Origin: Aliiglaciecola sp041538045
GTDB taxonomy: Bacteria > Pseudomonadota > Gammaproteobacteria > Enterobacterales > Alteromonadaceae
NCBI RefSeq assembly: GCF_041538045.1
Contig: NZ_JBGOSE010000005.1
Span: 124,001-188,000 of the forward strand
DNA: 64,000 bases
Reading direction: 5' to 3'
Shown: positions 54,271 to 63,538 of the stretch, one piece after another
How positions within the stretch are numbered: position 1 is the first letter of the stretch
How the letters are laid out: the number at the start of each line of letters is the position of its first letter
Notes under the pieces: generated by a model
Told to the model about the DNA's origin: nothing
What the model saw: only the letters and a program-made list of their open reading frames with translations
The model's database searches: none
Made by a program: the position numbers and the translations under genes

Positions 54271-54393
54271 TGGCGCACCCGGCGAGATTGCTCCGCACAT
54301 CCCTGTGCTTCGTCGCTTCGCGACTATGCTGTGCATGTCCTAATTTGTTCCAGACAAATTAGTCGAACAATGAGTTCAAATCTGCAGGGTGCT
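54271..54393 (-). repeat. tRNA-linked repeat, copy 4
   Basis: Same 123-bp core as the three copies at 37960-38606, with the exact 19-nt tRNA-Arg tail and the CTAATTTGT / ACAAATTAG hairpin. The region between the two hairpins has diverged (GACTATGCTGTGCATG). It lies directly downstream (minus strand) of the intact tRNA-Arg. Confidence 0.85.
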
Positions 54394-54460
54394 CGTAACA
54401 GGAAATATTGGAAAAGTAGAAAATTTGCTGACCTGAGAGTTTTAAAAAATTAGCACGATA

Positions 54461-54537
<77 letters not shown>

Positions 54538-54798
54538 GCTGGAAGCAGGCGTGATCTTAATGAAAACCTGGGAATTTTCCACTGTTATTTTTAATTATCC
54601 GGCGGATACTGGATGTTTTTAGTTGGATTTGTGGGATAAGTTGGTTTTTTGTGCAAAATATATTGTAGTAAACACTTACTTACAAATTTGAATCTGCTCA
54701 TTTAGTCTTTGCTATTAATTTTGCTTGTTGGGTCCTGCAAAAAACTAGCAAGGTAACGGGAATTAACTCTTGGAGTGGGTACTTTATTTTCAAAACTT

Positions 54799-55383
54799 TT
54801 AGCACTCAAACGCGGTGCAGAAAAATTCGAGGGTGGTATAAAGTTTGTCTTCGTCGGATTCGGATTTTACCGAAAGGGCGATGCCACCCATGAGGGTGAT
54901 TAAAACATCGGCAAGTTCTTCTGGGCTTTCTGAGCCTAATTTTTGTAAGCGATCTTTTAATCTGGTTTGTAATTCATTTTGTAGTTTGCTGATTTCACTT
55001 AGCAGCGTTTTGTTGCGACAAAATAGGTGACCTTGCAAAATTAGACAGCCGCTTCTGCGGTTCTCATTTAGGTAAAATTCGAGACACATCTCAAGACTAT
55101 TTCTAAACATTTCGCTTGGGTTTTGAGATTCTGCGAGTACCTTTTCAAGGCTTGTTAAAAATTGTGTTTGGTACAACTCGAGTGCTTTTAGAAAAAGCGC
55201 TTCTTTGTTTCCGTATGTGGCGTAAATTGAAGTGGCGGTGGCATTTAATGTGGCACTGAGTTCTGCCACTGAAACATTTTCAAAACCGTAATTTTGAAAT
55301 AGCGTGAGGGCCTTTTTTAGACCTTCTTGTGTATCGAGTTTTCTCGGTCTACCCCGTGTTGTGGAAGTATTTGTATCACTCAT
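54799..55383 (-). CDS. TetR family transcriptional regulator
   Basis: 194 residues. N-terminal helix-turn-helix preceded by TRGRPRK and containing LTLFQNYGFENVSVAELSATLN and TSIYATYGNKEALFLKALELY (about residues 20-70). The variable C-terminal domain includes NRRSGCLILQGHLFC. This composition matches the AcrR/TetR_C branch that controls efflux or detoxification genes. It stands alone, just outside the island, with no obvious target; 55384-55586 upstream is AT-rich and non-coding. Confidence 0.88.
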   Translation of the reverse strand: MSDTNTSTTRGRPRKLDTQEGLKKALTLFQNYGFENVSVAELSATLNATATSIYATYGNKEALFLKALELYQTQFLTSLEKVLAESQNPSEMFRNSLEMCLEFYLNENRRSGCLILQGHLFCRNKTLLSEISKLQNELQTRLKDRLQKLGSESPEELADVLITLMGGIALSVKSESDEDKLYTTLEFFCTAFEC

Positions 55384-55586
55384 TACAAAAGTCTTTTAAT
55401 TAGTTAATTTTATAAATGTATTAAACGCTACAAAAGTCTATTTTACAAGGCTTACGGGATAAATTAGAGCTGATTTTATTAGATGTTGAATAAGCGATAA
55501 TTTGCTAATAAAAAATTAATGTAATTATCACTACAATAATCTGATTGGGTGTTTAAATTGATTATTGTAGTGATTGATATATAAAT

Positions 55587-55609
55587 GAAAAGGGCGCTTT
55601 TTCAGCGCC
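55587..55609 (-). terminator. Terminator of the hemCDXY operon
   Basis: On the minus strand GGCGCT / AGCGCC stem with a 5-nt A-rich loop followed by CTTTTC, immediately after the hemY stop. Confidence 0.8.
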
Positions 55610-55610
55610 A

Positions 55611-56783
55611 TTATTCAGTGCTTAAAACTGTGCGTTTATAGAGTTCTAAGGCGTGAATATTGTCTTTTTGGGCTTCTTTAATTTGCGCTAGCAGGAGTAC
55701 ATCACGACGTTCATTTGCAAGCTTAATGGCCTTAGAAAGGGCTTTTTCGGCAAGCATAAAATCGTCAGAATTATACGCAAGTTGCCCAAGTGTAGAGAGC
55801 AAATCAACATTCGAATCGTCTTTCTTAAGCCAACCCTCTAACTGCTTTACTGCGCCATTAGTTTGGGTATTTTTAAGCTGACGATACATATTATAGAGAA
55901 CAGGAACTGGACCACTTTTTTGGCTATTCACTAAAATGGTTTGTGCCTCTTCATACATTTCTTGGTCAATTAATTGCTGAGCATATGCGGCAACCTGACC
56001 AGATTCTTTACGGACACCCCGGGGCAAAGACTGCCATTTTTCTTTCAATTTGATGGCACCTTCTTTACTGGCAATCTCAGCATACTCACCTTTAGATGCT
56101 TTCAATAACCAATAATCGTATTCTTCACCAAGTGGCTTTTTCCATTTTTTCACATGTTCTTTTAGCACTGTAAAACGGCCGGTCTGTTCAAGGGCTCGTG
56201 CCCATAATTTGATGATATTTGGATCTTTTTGTACCTTCTCTGGTGCATAATTTATGTATGTGAGTGCTTGCTCACCTTGATTTTCCAGCACCAAATCACG
56301 GATCAGGCACAGATTGGCAGCTAATTTGGTTTTGTCCTTTTCGGCTGCTTCAAACCATAGGTCACGGGCGTCAGGTTTGTTATTTAGTTGTGCCTCTGCT
56401 TCAGCTAAAGCTAACAAATTGATCCCATCGAAATCTTCATTGCGGATTTTTTTTAAGGATTTTTTCGCATCCAAATAGTTACCCTCAGCTAAGAAGATTA
56501 AACCATTGGTGAAAGCCTTTTGTTTGCGTCTGCTACTAAAGCCAAACAACCAATCTTGAGACCCAGCTAAAATATCTATGAGTTTTTTAATCACAATGAT
56601 GGTTAACCAAGTGGCAAAAAATAGAGTCGCCACTAAAACCACAAAACCAAAAATGGAGACTTGGTAAGTACCACTTTCAAGGGCTATCAAAAAATAGCCT
56701 TGGTAATTGATTAAACTAGGGCCAGCATACAAACCTACAATAATCAGCCCAATAATAATTAATAGCAGAATGATTTTTTTCAT
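55611..56783 (-). CDS. hemY: HemY-like TPR membrane protein
   Basis: 390 residues. Two N-terminal membrane helices (about residues 3-22 and 43-65), then a cytoplasmic or periplasmic array of TPR-like helical repeats (LAEGNYLDAKKSLKKI, LLSTLGQLAYNSDDFMLAEKALSKA). It is the gammaproteobacterial HemY associated with late haem synthesis and is not the protoporphyrinogen oxidase of the same name. It overlaps hemX by four bases (ATGA), last gene of the operon. Confidence 0.9.
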   Translation of the reverse strand: MKKIILLLIIIGLIIVGLYAGPSLINYQGYFLIALESGTYQVSIFGFVVLVATLFFATWLTIIVIKKLIDILAGSQDWLFGFSSRRKQKAFTNGLIFLAEGNYLDAKKSLKKIRNEDFDGINLLALAEAEAQLNNKPDARDLWFEAAEKDKTKLAANLCLIRDLVLENQGEQALTYINYAPEKVQKDPNIIKLWARALEQTGRFTVLKEHVKKWKKPLGEEYDYWLLKASKGEYAEIASKEGAIKLKEKWQSLPRGVRKESGQVAAYAQQLIDQEMYEEAQTILVNSQKSGPVPVLYNMYRQLKNTQTNGAVKQLEGWLKKDDSNVDLLSTLGQLAYNSDDFMLAEKALSKAIKLANERRDVLLLAQIKEAQKDNIHALELYKRTVLSTE

Positions 56784-58021
56784 AGTTCAAACTTCCCGTT
56801 TGAGAATGCGTTGCTCATTCGGTCTTCTAATATGTCTTGTAGTGGTTTTGCCGCATCGAGTTGTTGAGGATATTTACGCGCTACCTCGGTTTGTTCTAAA
56901 TTACGCAGAGCGTCTACCATGCCTGCTACTTCGGTGGTTTCAAGATCATAATGCTGCATAATTAAACCAATTGCTCGTTGTAAGCTTTGTTTAAACAGAG
57001 TGTCTTGTTCTTTCATAATGGCGGTTTGTGCTTGCATTAGTGCAAAACGCAATTGTTCTTTGGCTAACCATTGTTGTTGTTGCGATAACAGTGGCTCAAC
57101 TGGGCCTTCATTGGCTTGATATTTAAAGTTACTTTCAATATACGCCCAAACTCTAGCCATTCCAGTGAGCTCTTCTGGTTCAAAGCCTTTTACTTCCACT
57201 TCCGGTAATGACAGGGGCAGATTGTTAACTTGCTGCACCATGCCAGATAACGATAAAGCGATTGAGGTTAATGAAACCTGATTGATCTGTTGCAGGTTTT
57301 GAATATCGCTGGCAATAAATTGTCGTACAGGCAATAGGGATGGATCTGCCAAGTCTTGTAACCGACTATCGGCTGCTTGCAGCATAGACACTGCTGTACG
57401 AACGTCATTTTCCAACCAAAGTTTGCGGCCAGCCATTCGCACTAAATAGTCCGCTTCTGCTAAAAGCCAATCTGCGGGGCGACGGCCAGACACTTCAGCC
57501 AGGTTTCTGCTATTCGATTGTGCTTGGGTCAAAGCTTGGTTGGCTAATTCATTTTGTTTATCAATGGACGCAGAAAGTGTTCTTTGTTGTTCAAGCAACT
57601 GTCGACTTAATTGATCAATAGTACGCCCTTGCTCTGAAATGCTGTCACTTTGTTCTGTCAAAGTCGCATTTTCGGAATTGAGAGTATTATTCCACTGCTG
57701 CCAAAACCAATATCCGGCTGCGGCAATAGCCAATAAACAAAGTAAGTTAATTAGTGTGATAAACCATAAGAAGCCAGTTTTGGCTTTCCCCTTGGCAGGT
57801 TGTTCCTTTTGGGGAGTGCTTTTGAGCTTGGGCGTATATGGCGGTTGTTCGGCTTTAGGAGCTGGTTTGCTATCAACCTTGCTCTGCGCTTTCACTGCAG
57901 GTTTCTTGTCGGATTTAGTTTTGGCCTTAGGGGGCTCTTTATCTTCGACGTAGGATGCGTTCTCGATCTCTAAGGCTTTCATTTCCTCTTCGAGTGCGGT
58001 GAGTTTGTCTTTTTCCGTCAT
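56780..58021 (-). CDS. hemX: HemX, membrane protein with uroporphyrinogen-III methylase-like annotation history
   Basis: The ATG at 58021 (MTEKDKLTALEEEM) lies two bases from the hemD stop; the longer frame would run into hemD. 413 residues: charged coiled N-terminus, Pro/Lys-rich linker, one membrane helix (FITLINLLCLLAIAAAGYWF, about residues 85-105), coiled coil (LSRQLLEQQRTLSASIDKQN), then the HemX domain (DWLLAEADYLVRMAGRKL). No methylase motifs are present, as known for this family. It is probably a scaffold for haem synthesis. Confidence 0.9.
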   Translation of the reverse strand: MTEKDKLTALEEEMKALEIENASYVEDKEPPKAKTKSDKKPAVKAQSKVDSKPAPKAEQPPYTPKLKSTPQKEQPAKGKAKTGFLWFITLINLLCLLAIAAAGYWFWQQWNNTLNSENATLTEQSDSISEQGRTIDQLSRQLLEQQRTLSASIDKQNELANQALTQAQSNSRNLAEVSGRRPADWLLAEADYLVRMAGRKLWLENDVRTAVSMLQAADSRLQDLADPSLLPVRQFIASDIQNLQQINQVSLTSIALSLSGMVQQVNNLPLSLPEVEVKGFEPEELTGMARVWAYIESNFKYQANEGPVEPLLSQQQQWLAKEQLRFALMQAQTAIMKEQDTLFKQSLQRAIGLIMQHYDLETTEVAGMVDALRNLEQTEVARKYPQQLDAAKPLQDILEDRMSNAFSNGKFEL

Positions 58022-58022
58022 T

Positions 58023-58757
58023 CTAGCGCTCCAAAAATTGATTGATTGCGTCTTTGAGTTGCTCATCTCTTGCACCAGCACTCAGATATACCTGCTGTAT
58101 ACCAAGTTTAGCTGCATAATCGGCTAGACGCTGACTAACCATGATCCAAGGTGTAGATTTTAACCATTTGTGGTTAAACTTGTCCCATGCTGCCTGGATA
58201 ATTTCGCCACTTGTGGCCACAATACATTGAATGTCTTGTGGCTGCCATTCTTCTGTTTGCGAATAATCTATACAGGGCAAACGATTATAAAGATTAATCT
58301 GTTCTACCACTGCCCCTCGATTTTGCAGTTCAGTGGGTAATATTTTACGGCCACCCACGCCTTTTAACAAAAATATCCGCTGATTCGATAAATCTTGCAA
58401 TTGTGGTAGTGATAACAAGCCCTCTGAACTTGCCATGTCAGGTACAATAACCTGTTCGCTCAACTGGCTTAAACATTGGCCAGTACTTGGACCCACCGCA
58501 AAAACCTCAAGTTCTGACGGCCAATCTGGCACACCATTAATTACAATTTCAGCAGCGTGCGTACTAACAAATATACACTTAGTAAAGCTAGTTTGCTCGT
58601 TATCTAAGGCCAATATTGAATTCGAAAATTGCTGTAAAGTGTGGTGATTGATGTCTATTTCAATCAGTCCCACACCTACGGCGTTAATGCCATGGCGCTG
58701 CATATACCCTGTGCTTTTTTCGAATTTTTCCTTTGGCCGCAGTAATAAAATAGACAT
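58023..58757 (-). CDS. hemD: Uroporphyrinogen-III synthase
   Basis: 244 residues. Closes hydroxymethylbilane to uroporphyrinogen III with inversion of ring D. The family is poorly conserved; visible landmarks are ILLLRPKEKFEKSTGYM at the start, CIFVSTHAAEIVING, VFAVGPSTGQCL, ILLKGVGGRKILPTEL and YNRLPCID, at the standard spacing for the two-domain fold. It starts five bases after hemC and precedes hemX, the usual order. Confidence 0.92.
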   Translation of the reverse strand: MSILLLRPKEKFEKSTGYMQRHGINAVGVGLIEIDINHHTLQQFSNSILALDNEQTSFTKCIFVSTHAAEIVINGVPDWPSELEVFAVGPSTGQCLSQLSEQVIVPDMASSEGLLSLPQLQDLSNQRIFLLKGVGGRKILPTELQNRGAVVEQINLYNRLPCIDYSQTEEWQPQDIQCIVATSGEIIQAAWDKFNHKWLKSTPWIMVSQRLADYAAKLGIQQVYLSAGARDEQLKDAINQFLER

Positions 58758-58762
58758 TAACG

Positions 58763-59689
58763 TTAGACGTATGCTTCAGCTAAATACGCTTGCGCACCTT
58801 GTTCCAGCAGCTTTTCAGCCACAGCTATTCCTAATTGTTCTGGTTCAGCAATATCACCATATTGATCTGCCATAATAATTTGCTTACCTGAAATTGAACC
58901 TACCAAACCACGCAAGTGTAGTTGATTGTCGACGATTTCACAGAAACTACCGATGGGAACCTGACAGCCTCCTTGCAACTTAGCGTTTAGTGCACGTTCG
59001 GCAATTACTCGAACTGCAGTTTGCGGATGATTCAAGGGTTGTAACAACGCAACTAGCTCTGCATCATCCGTGCGACACTCAATCCCAACGGCACCTTGAC
59101 CAACAGCGGGTAATGATACTCTGCTACTAATTTCTTGACGAATACGGTCGGCCATATCTAAACGAATTAAACCAGCAGACGCTAAAATAATGGCATCGTA
59201 TTGGCCATCATCTAGCTTTGCTAAACGCGTATTGACGTTACCACGGAGATCTTTTATTTGAATATCTGGACGATACGCTTTGATTTGTACTTGGCGACGT
59301 AAACTTGAGGTGCCAACAACTGCGCCTTTGGGCAGGGAAACAATATCTTCGTAATCATTAGACACAAAAGCATCTAATGGATTTTCCCGTTGGCAAATGG
59401 CGTGCAAGCCAAAACCATCGGGAAATTCTACAGGAACATCTTTCATGGAATGCACGGCAATATCGGCTTCGCCTTTTTGCATAGCCACTTCCAATTCTTT
59501 GATGAATAATCCCTTACCGCCGACCTTAGCAAGGGGGGTATCGAGGATCACATCACCCTTAGTTGTCATTGGAACCAACTCAACGGCAATGTGAGGGTGC
59601 GCTTTTTCTAATTCAGCTTTAACAAATTCTGCCTGCCAAAGAGCAAGGGCGCTTTTTCGGGTAGCAATTTTAATTACTGAGCGAGTCAT
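58763..59689 (-). CDS. hemC: Hydroxymethylbilane synthase (porphobilinogen deaminase)
   Basis: 308 residues from ATG 59689 (MTRSVIKIATRKSALALWQ); two codons of longer frame have no support. Polymerises four porphobilinogens. Key residues are RKSALALWQ, GKGLFIKELE, the catalytic Asp region HSMKDVPVEFP, the Arg-rich GTSSLRRQVQIKAYRPDIQ, and the dipyrromethane-cofactor Cys in LQGGCQVPIG (about residue 242). First gene of hemCDXY; the promoter lies in 59690-59806. Confidence 0.96.
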   Translation of the reverse strand: MTRSVIKIATRKSALALWQAEFVKAELEKAHPHIAVELVPMTTKGDVILDTPLAKVGGKGLFIKELEVAMQKGEADIAVHSMKDVPVEFPDGFGLHAICQRENPLDAFVSNDYEDIVSLPKGAVVGTSSLRRQVQIKAYRPDIQIKDLRGNVNTRLAKLDDGQYDAIILASAGLIRLDMADRIRQEISSRVSLPAVGQGAVGIECRTDDAELVALLQPLNHPQTAVRVIAERALNAKLQGGCQVPIGSFCEIVDNQLHLRGLVGSISGKQIIMADQYGDIAEPEQLGIAVAEKLLEQGAQAYLAEAYV

Positions 59690-59806
59690 AAACAATCCGG
59701 TTAACCTTTTGATTCCATTTTAAGGTTTTGCTGAGCGGATTGGTACAGCAGAGTTGTAAAAAAGCGGATAACCAGGCTGATCTACATCAATCGCAATGGA
59801 AAAAGT

Positions 59807-60253
59807 CTAAAAATCCACCACTAAAGGATATTGTGCGTCAGCTTTTCGAATGTACTCATCTCTATTTTCGAGCCACTTTTTCATCACGCTAATACTGTAA
59901 TTAAGATAAAGTTTGTTATTTACTATGGTAAATGCCTCTTCATCTATTCCAACTAAATTACCATCGGCCATCGCATAAGCACAATAACCACCATATTGGG
60001 GCGCAAATTTCTCTGGATTGGCCACGAACATCGCTTTGTGTTCTTCTGTGGAAAAATGCCATTGGGCGCCGCGCCAATCGTAGCTGATTTGTTTATTACC
60101 TTTTACTGCTTTGTTTTGTGTGAAGTAAGCCACAGTGTCATAACCATAAATTGCGTAATTATTAAAAAAGCCCGTTTCAATGGGGTCAGATGCATTGGCG
60201 GTGGTAAAAAAGAGAGTTGTTACGGTAAATATTAAAGCTTTCAAGTAGTTCAT
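59807..60253 (-). CDS. Exported YHS-domain protein
   Basis: 148 residues from ATG 60253. A signal peptide (ALIFTVTTLFFTTANA) is followed by a YHS domain (AIYGYDTVAYFTQNKAVKG, WRGAQWHFSTEEHKAMFVANPEKFAPQYGGYCAYAMADG). The domain often occurs in metal-handling proteins; this secreted single-domain form is common in marine bacteria but has no firm function. Conserved Cys in GGYCAYA and Asp-Thr-Val-Ala-Tyr are present. Monocistronic by spacing. Confidence 0.88.
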   Translation of the reverse strand: MNYLKALIFTVTTLFFTTANASDPIETGFFNNYAIYGYDTVAYFTQNKAVKGNKQISYDWRGAQWHFSTEEHKAMFVANPEKFAPQYGGYCAYAMADGNLVGIDEEAFTIVNNKLYLNYSISVMKKWLENRDEYIRKADAQYPLVVDF

Positions 60254-60469
60254 GATCAATCCGTTTTAAAAAGTATATTAAGGTTACTAACAATACCGGA
60301 GATGCAGATTAAAAATTTCATCACAATTTTATCACAGCGTGAATTTGTGAATCGTTAATGGCGAATTCAATGACAAAAAGCCTTTCATGAAATTGCAGAA
60401 ATATTCACTAGCCCAAACTAGATTTGATTCGAGCTTGGGCTAGTCAGTAATCGCCTACTACCATTCACT

Positions 60470-61951
60470 TTATAGGAATATTAACGGTGCTAACCAAATA
60501 GATACCGCACTCAACAACACTAAGCCGGCAATATTAAGCATCACCCCAGCTCTAACCATTTGTGGAATGGTGATTACACCGGAAGCAAATACAATGGCAT
60601 TGGGAGGTGTTGCTACAGGTAACATAAATGCACAACTTGCCGCTAAAGTAATAGGAATACATAGCAGCAACGGCGACACGCCAAGCTCAAACGCAACCGC
60701 TGCAACAACAGGTAAAAAAGTGGCTGCTGTGGCAACATTACTGGTGAGCTCAGTGAGAAATATGACCAATGCTGTGGCGGCAATAACAAGGGTAAACACA
60801 CCTAATGCCCCCAGTGGCATCAAACTCGTTCCTAACCAACTGGCAAGTCCAGAGGAAGAGACAGCTGCAGCTAAGCTTAATCCGCCGCCAAATAAAATGA
60901 GGACGCCCCAAGGTAATCTACTTACATCTTCCCAAATCATGATTTGCGGCTGAGTTTTGTTGCCACTTGGTAATAAAAATAAGAGTAAGGCGGCTGACAT
61001 TACAATGCCGGTGTCGGATAAAAAATCAATGCCAAGTAACGCTGATAGAGGGCGTCTAACAATCCACAGCAGCACAACAAAAGCGAACACAATGGCAACT
61101 CGCTTTTCGGCTTTCGTCATAGGGCCAAGGTTCCTGCGTAATTCGGTTAGATGATCCTGCACCTCGGGGTTTTTAGGGATATCAATATGAAAACTCCAGC
61201 GCGTTAACGACCACCAAGCTAATGGCAACATAATGAGGGTGACTGGCACGCCTAACGCCATCCAACTGGCGAATGTGAGTTTAATATCGTAATTTTCACT
61301 TAGAAACGCAGCTAATAATGCGTTAGGTGGTGTACCTACCAAAGTGGCAAGACCGCCTATGGTAGCGGCATAGGCCAACCCCAATAACATGGCAACTTGA
61401 AAAGATTTGGTTTGTTGTTTGCTTAAATGGGGATTGTGTTCAGCAATAACGTGGGTAACTGATAAAGCGATCGGCATTAACATCATAGTGGTCGACGTAT
61501 TTGTCATCCACATAGATAACAACGCGGCGACTATCATAAAACCGCCAATGAGGTGATTTGCATCGGTGCCGGTATAAGACAAAATTACTAAAGCAATACG
61601 TTTGTGCAGCTCCCAACGCTCTACCGCCAGAGCTAAAATAAATGCGCCCATAAACAAATAAATAATCGGGTTAGCATAATCGGATGTGGCATCGGCTAGG
61701 GAACTAATACCAAGAACAGGGAAAGTAACTATGGGTAAAAATGCGGTAACGGGCACGGGTACAGCCTCAGTGGCCCACCAAGTTGCCATCCATATTCCCA
61801 CAGCGGCAACGCGCCATGCAGTGGGATCCATCGTGGTTTGATTCACTCCTAAAAGCATCATTAGCGCGAATAATGCCGGTCCAGCAAGCAGGCCAATCTT
61901 TTGATATTGACCACGTTGCTGTTCGGTTGTATCCGGTAAGCTATTACTCAT
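60470..61951 (-). CDS. DASS/SLC13 family anion:sodium symporter
   Basis: 493 residues, about 11-12 membrane segments. Both SNT-type substrate/sodium motifs are visible: MWMTNTSTTMMLMPIA (about residues 144-159) with GTPPNALLAAFL, and ELTSNVATAATFLPV (about 414-428) with VATPPNAIVFASG. These define transporters for C4-dicarboxylates, citrate or sulfate. The length and PPNA motifs favour di- or tricarboxylate transport. Stands alone on the minus strand. Confidence 0.92.
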   Translation of the reverse strand: MSNSLPDTTEQQRGQYQKIGLLAGPALFALMMLLGVNQTTMDPTAWRVAAVGIWMATWWATEAVPVPVTAFLPIVTFPVLGISSLADATSDYANPIIYLFMGAFILALAVERWELHKRIALVILSYTGTDANHLIGGFMIVAALLSMWMTNTSTTMMLMPIALSVTHVIAEHNPHLSKQQTKSFQVAMLLGLAYAATIGGLATLVGTPPNALLAAFLSENYDIKLTFASWMALGVPVTLIMLPLAWWSLTRWSFHIDIPKNPEVQDHLTELRRNLGPMTKAEKRVAIVFAFVVLLWIVRRPLSALLGIDFLSDTGIVMSAALLLFLLPSGNKTQPQIMIWEDVSRLPWGVLILFGGGLSLAAAVSSSGLASWLGTSLMPLGALGVFTLVIAATALVIFLTELTSNVATAATFLPVVAAVAFELGVSPLLLCIPITLAASCAFMLPVATPPNAIVFASGVITIPQMVRAGVMLNIAGLVLLSAVSIWLAPLIFL

Positions 61952-62449
61952 ATTGCTGCCTTAACATCGATATGGTTGAAAGCGGGCAAGGTGTCCACTT
62001 GTAGAACGAATTTTAAAGCTTTGTTTCATAGTTTACGTAAAAACTAGATCAGCAAGCAATGAGGGCATTGGAAAAGGTTCCAAAGTTTCTGTCCGCCAAC
62101 GGTGCTCTTTTAGCCGATAAATTACGCACACTAGGGCGAAGCCGAATTTCTATTTTTTATAGATAAAGGTATTGAAGAAGGTAGTGATAAGCTTGGTTGA
62201 AATTGATATTCCTTTTGGAATACCAACCTCCTAGGTCAACGAGGCTTGCTAGACGCTGCAGTCAATCTTGGTATTGCCCACCGCCAATTATCTTGGAGTA
62301 GGCTTAAATTTAACTACATAAATTGTGTACTTTTATTAACCTAGTTACTAACTGTATTTGGGTTCTGCTTAAACCAACCTTCTTTTTGTACATATAGCGC
62401 GATATTTAACCGCTGACAAGTGTAAGTTTGGTTTAGCAACATCGTGGAG
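61952..62449. other. Intergenic region without an intact gene
   Basis: About 500 bases. A plus-strand open run near 62238-62340 reads LLDAAVNLGIAHRQLSWSRL and looks protein-like, but has no start and no recognisable family. It may be a remnant. A small dyad around 62207-62225 (ATATTCC / GGAATAC-like) is the only structure noted. The DASS promoter should lie just above 61951. Confidence 0.35.
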
Positions 62450-63121
62450 TTAGCCCAAACGCTCCTGTAACCACTGAGAAACGTCTTTAATTTCCTGTGG
62501 GCAAACGTTGTGTTGCATCGCATACTCTTTCCACTTTACTGGGTAACCAAGATCTTCGAGTACCTTAAAGGATCCATGTCCTAAAAACATCGGAACCACT
62601 TCATCTTGTTGCCCATGAGCACAAAGTATCGGTGTATTTTTGTTGGCTTCATGAACTTCGTTGGCAAACTTATCTGGTTCAGACATATAAGTTGAAAGTG
62701 CCATAATCCCAGCTAGTTTTTCTGGGTAGCGAGTGCCTAAATGAAGGGCAATTACGCCGCCTTGCGAAAACCCGGCTAACACTATGCGTTCTGCTGGTAT
62801 GCCTTTGGCTTTTTCCGCTTCAATTAATTGTGCAACTTTAGCGGCTGAGTCCAAAACACCATCTACATCGGCGCGATTATTAAAATCCATGGTTTTAATG
62901 TCGTACCATGCGCGCATTGGCATGCCATTGTTAATGGTTACGGGTCTAACGGGAGCGTGGGGAAAAACAAAACGAACCGCCATACTTTCAGGCAACTTCA
63001 ATTCAGGTACAATTGGCGCAAAACCATTACCTGAATCTCCTAAACCGTGCATCCAAATTACGACAGCATCGTGTGGCTTTTTGGGATTCACTTCTACGTA
63101 GGGCAATAACTGCTCACTCAT
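62450..63121 (-). CDS. Carboxylesterase/phospholipase, alpha/beta hydrolase (EstB/YpfH-like)
   Basis: 223 residues. WMHGLGDSGNGFAPIVPEL near the start, nucleophile elbow VLAGFSQGGVIALHLG (Ser about residue 118), Asp in HGQQDEVVPM (about 173) and His in AMQHNVCPQEI (about 204). The whole sequence follows Pseudomonas fluorescens carboxylesterase II and acyl-protein-thioesterase relatives. Cytoplasmic, acting on short-chain esters. It lies 22 bases after cyaY on the same strand, probably co-transcribed. Confidence 0.92.
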   Translation of the reverse strand: MSEQLLPYVEVNPKKPHDAVVIWMHGLGDSGNGFAPIVPELKLPESMAVRFVFPHAPVRPVTINNGMPMRAWYDIKTMDFNNRADVDGVLDSAAKVAQLIEAEKAKGIPAERIVLAGFSQGGVIALHLGTRYPEKLAGIMALSTYMSEPDKFANEVHEANKNTPILCAHGQQDEVVPMFLGHGSFKVLEDLGYPVKWKEYAMQHNVCPQEIKDVSQWLQERLG

Positions 63122-63143
63122 TTAGCTGCTTCCTTTGATCTTT

Positions 63144-63458
63144 TTAAGATAATTTTACGGGTTGTTCTGCTTGTTTGCTGGCTGCTTCATCAATAAATGA
63201 CCAAAACTCAACACCGGTGCGCTCGTCAATCCACAAGCCATCCTCAAAGTTGAAATGATGACCATTATATTTGGTGGCCACCCATAGTTGGTGCAAAGGT
63301 GCTTGTTTATTTAAAATGATCTTGGTTTTGTTCAAAAATTCTAGGGTTAATATCCCTTCTGCCGATTCATAATCGATATCCACTTCGCATGCGTCTAAGG
63401 CTTCTTCCAATTGGATAAACATGTCATCTACAAGTTGGTGATACTGGCTGTCATTCAT
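63144..63458 (-). CDS. cyaY: Frataxin-like iron-binding protein CyaY
   Basis: 104 residues. The acidic first helix has the conserved pattern YHQLVDDMFIQLEEALDAC, followed by LTLEFLNKTKIILNKQAPLHQLWVA and FNFEDGLWID. These are the hallmarks of bacterial frataxin, a regulator of iron-sulfur assembly through IscS. Divergent from gmk, with 80 bases between them. Confidence 0.95.
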   Translation of the reverse strand: MNDSQYHQLVDDMFIQLEEALDACEVDIDYESAEGILTLEFLNKTKIILNKQAPLHQLWVATKYNGHHFNFEDGLWIDERTGVEFWSFIDEAASKQAEQPVKLS

Positions 63459-63538
63459 TTCGAGATTCGCTAGTTAGGTAATAAGTCAGAATATGTTAAC
63501 ATTGCTGAAAATTCGCGACAGTTATTTTATAAAAATTT

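Noticed and set aside
58022..58081. Longer N-terminus for HemX
   Set aside because: Would overlap the hemD 3' end by 59 bases; the ATG at 58021 gives the usual TEKDKL-like start.
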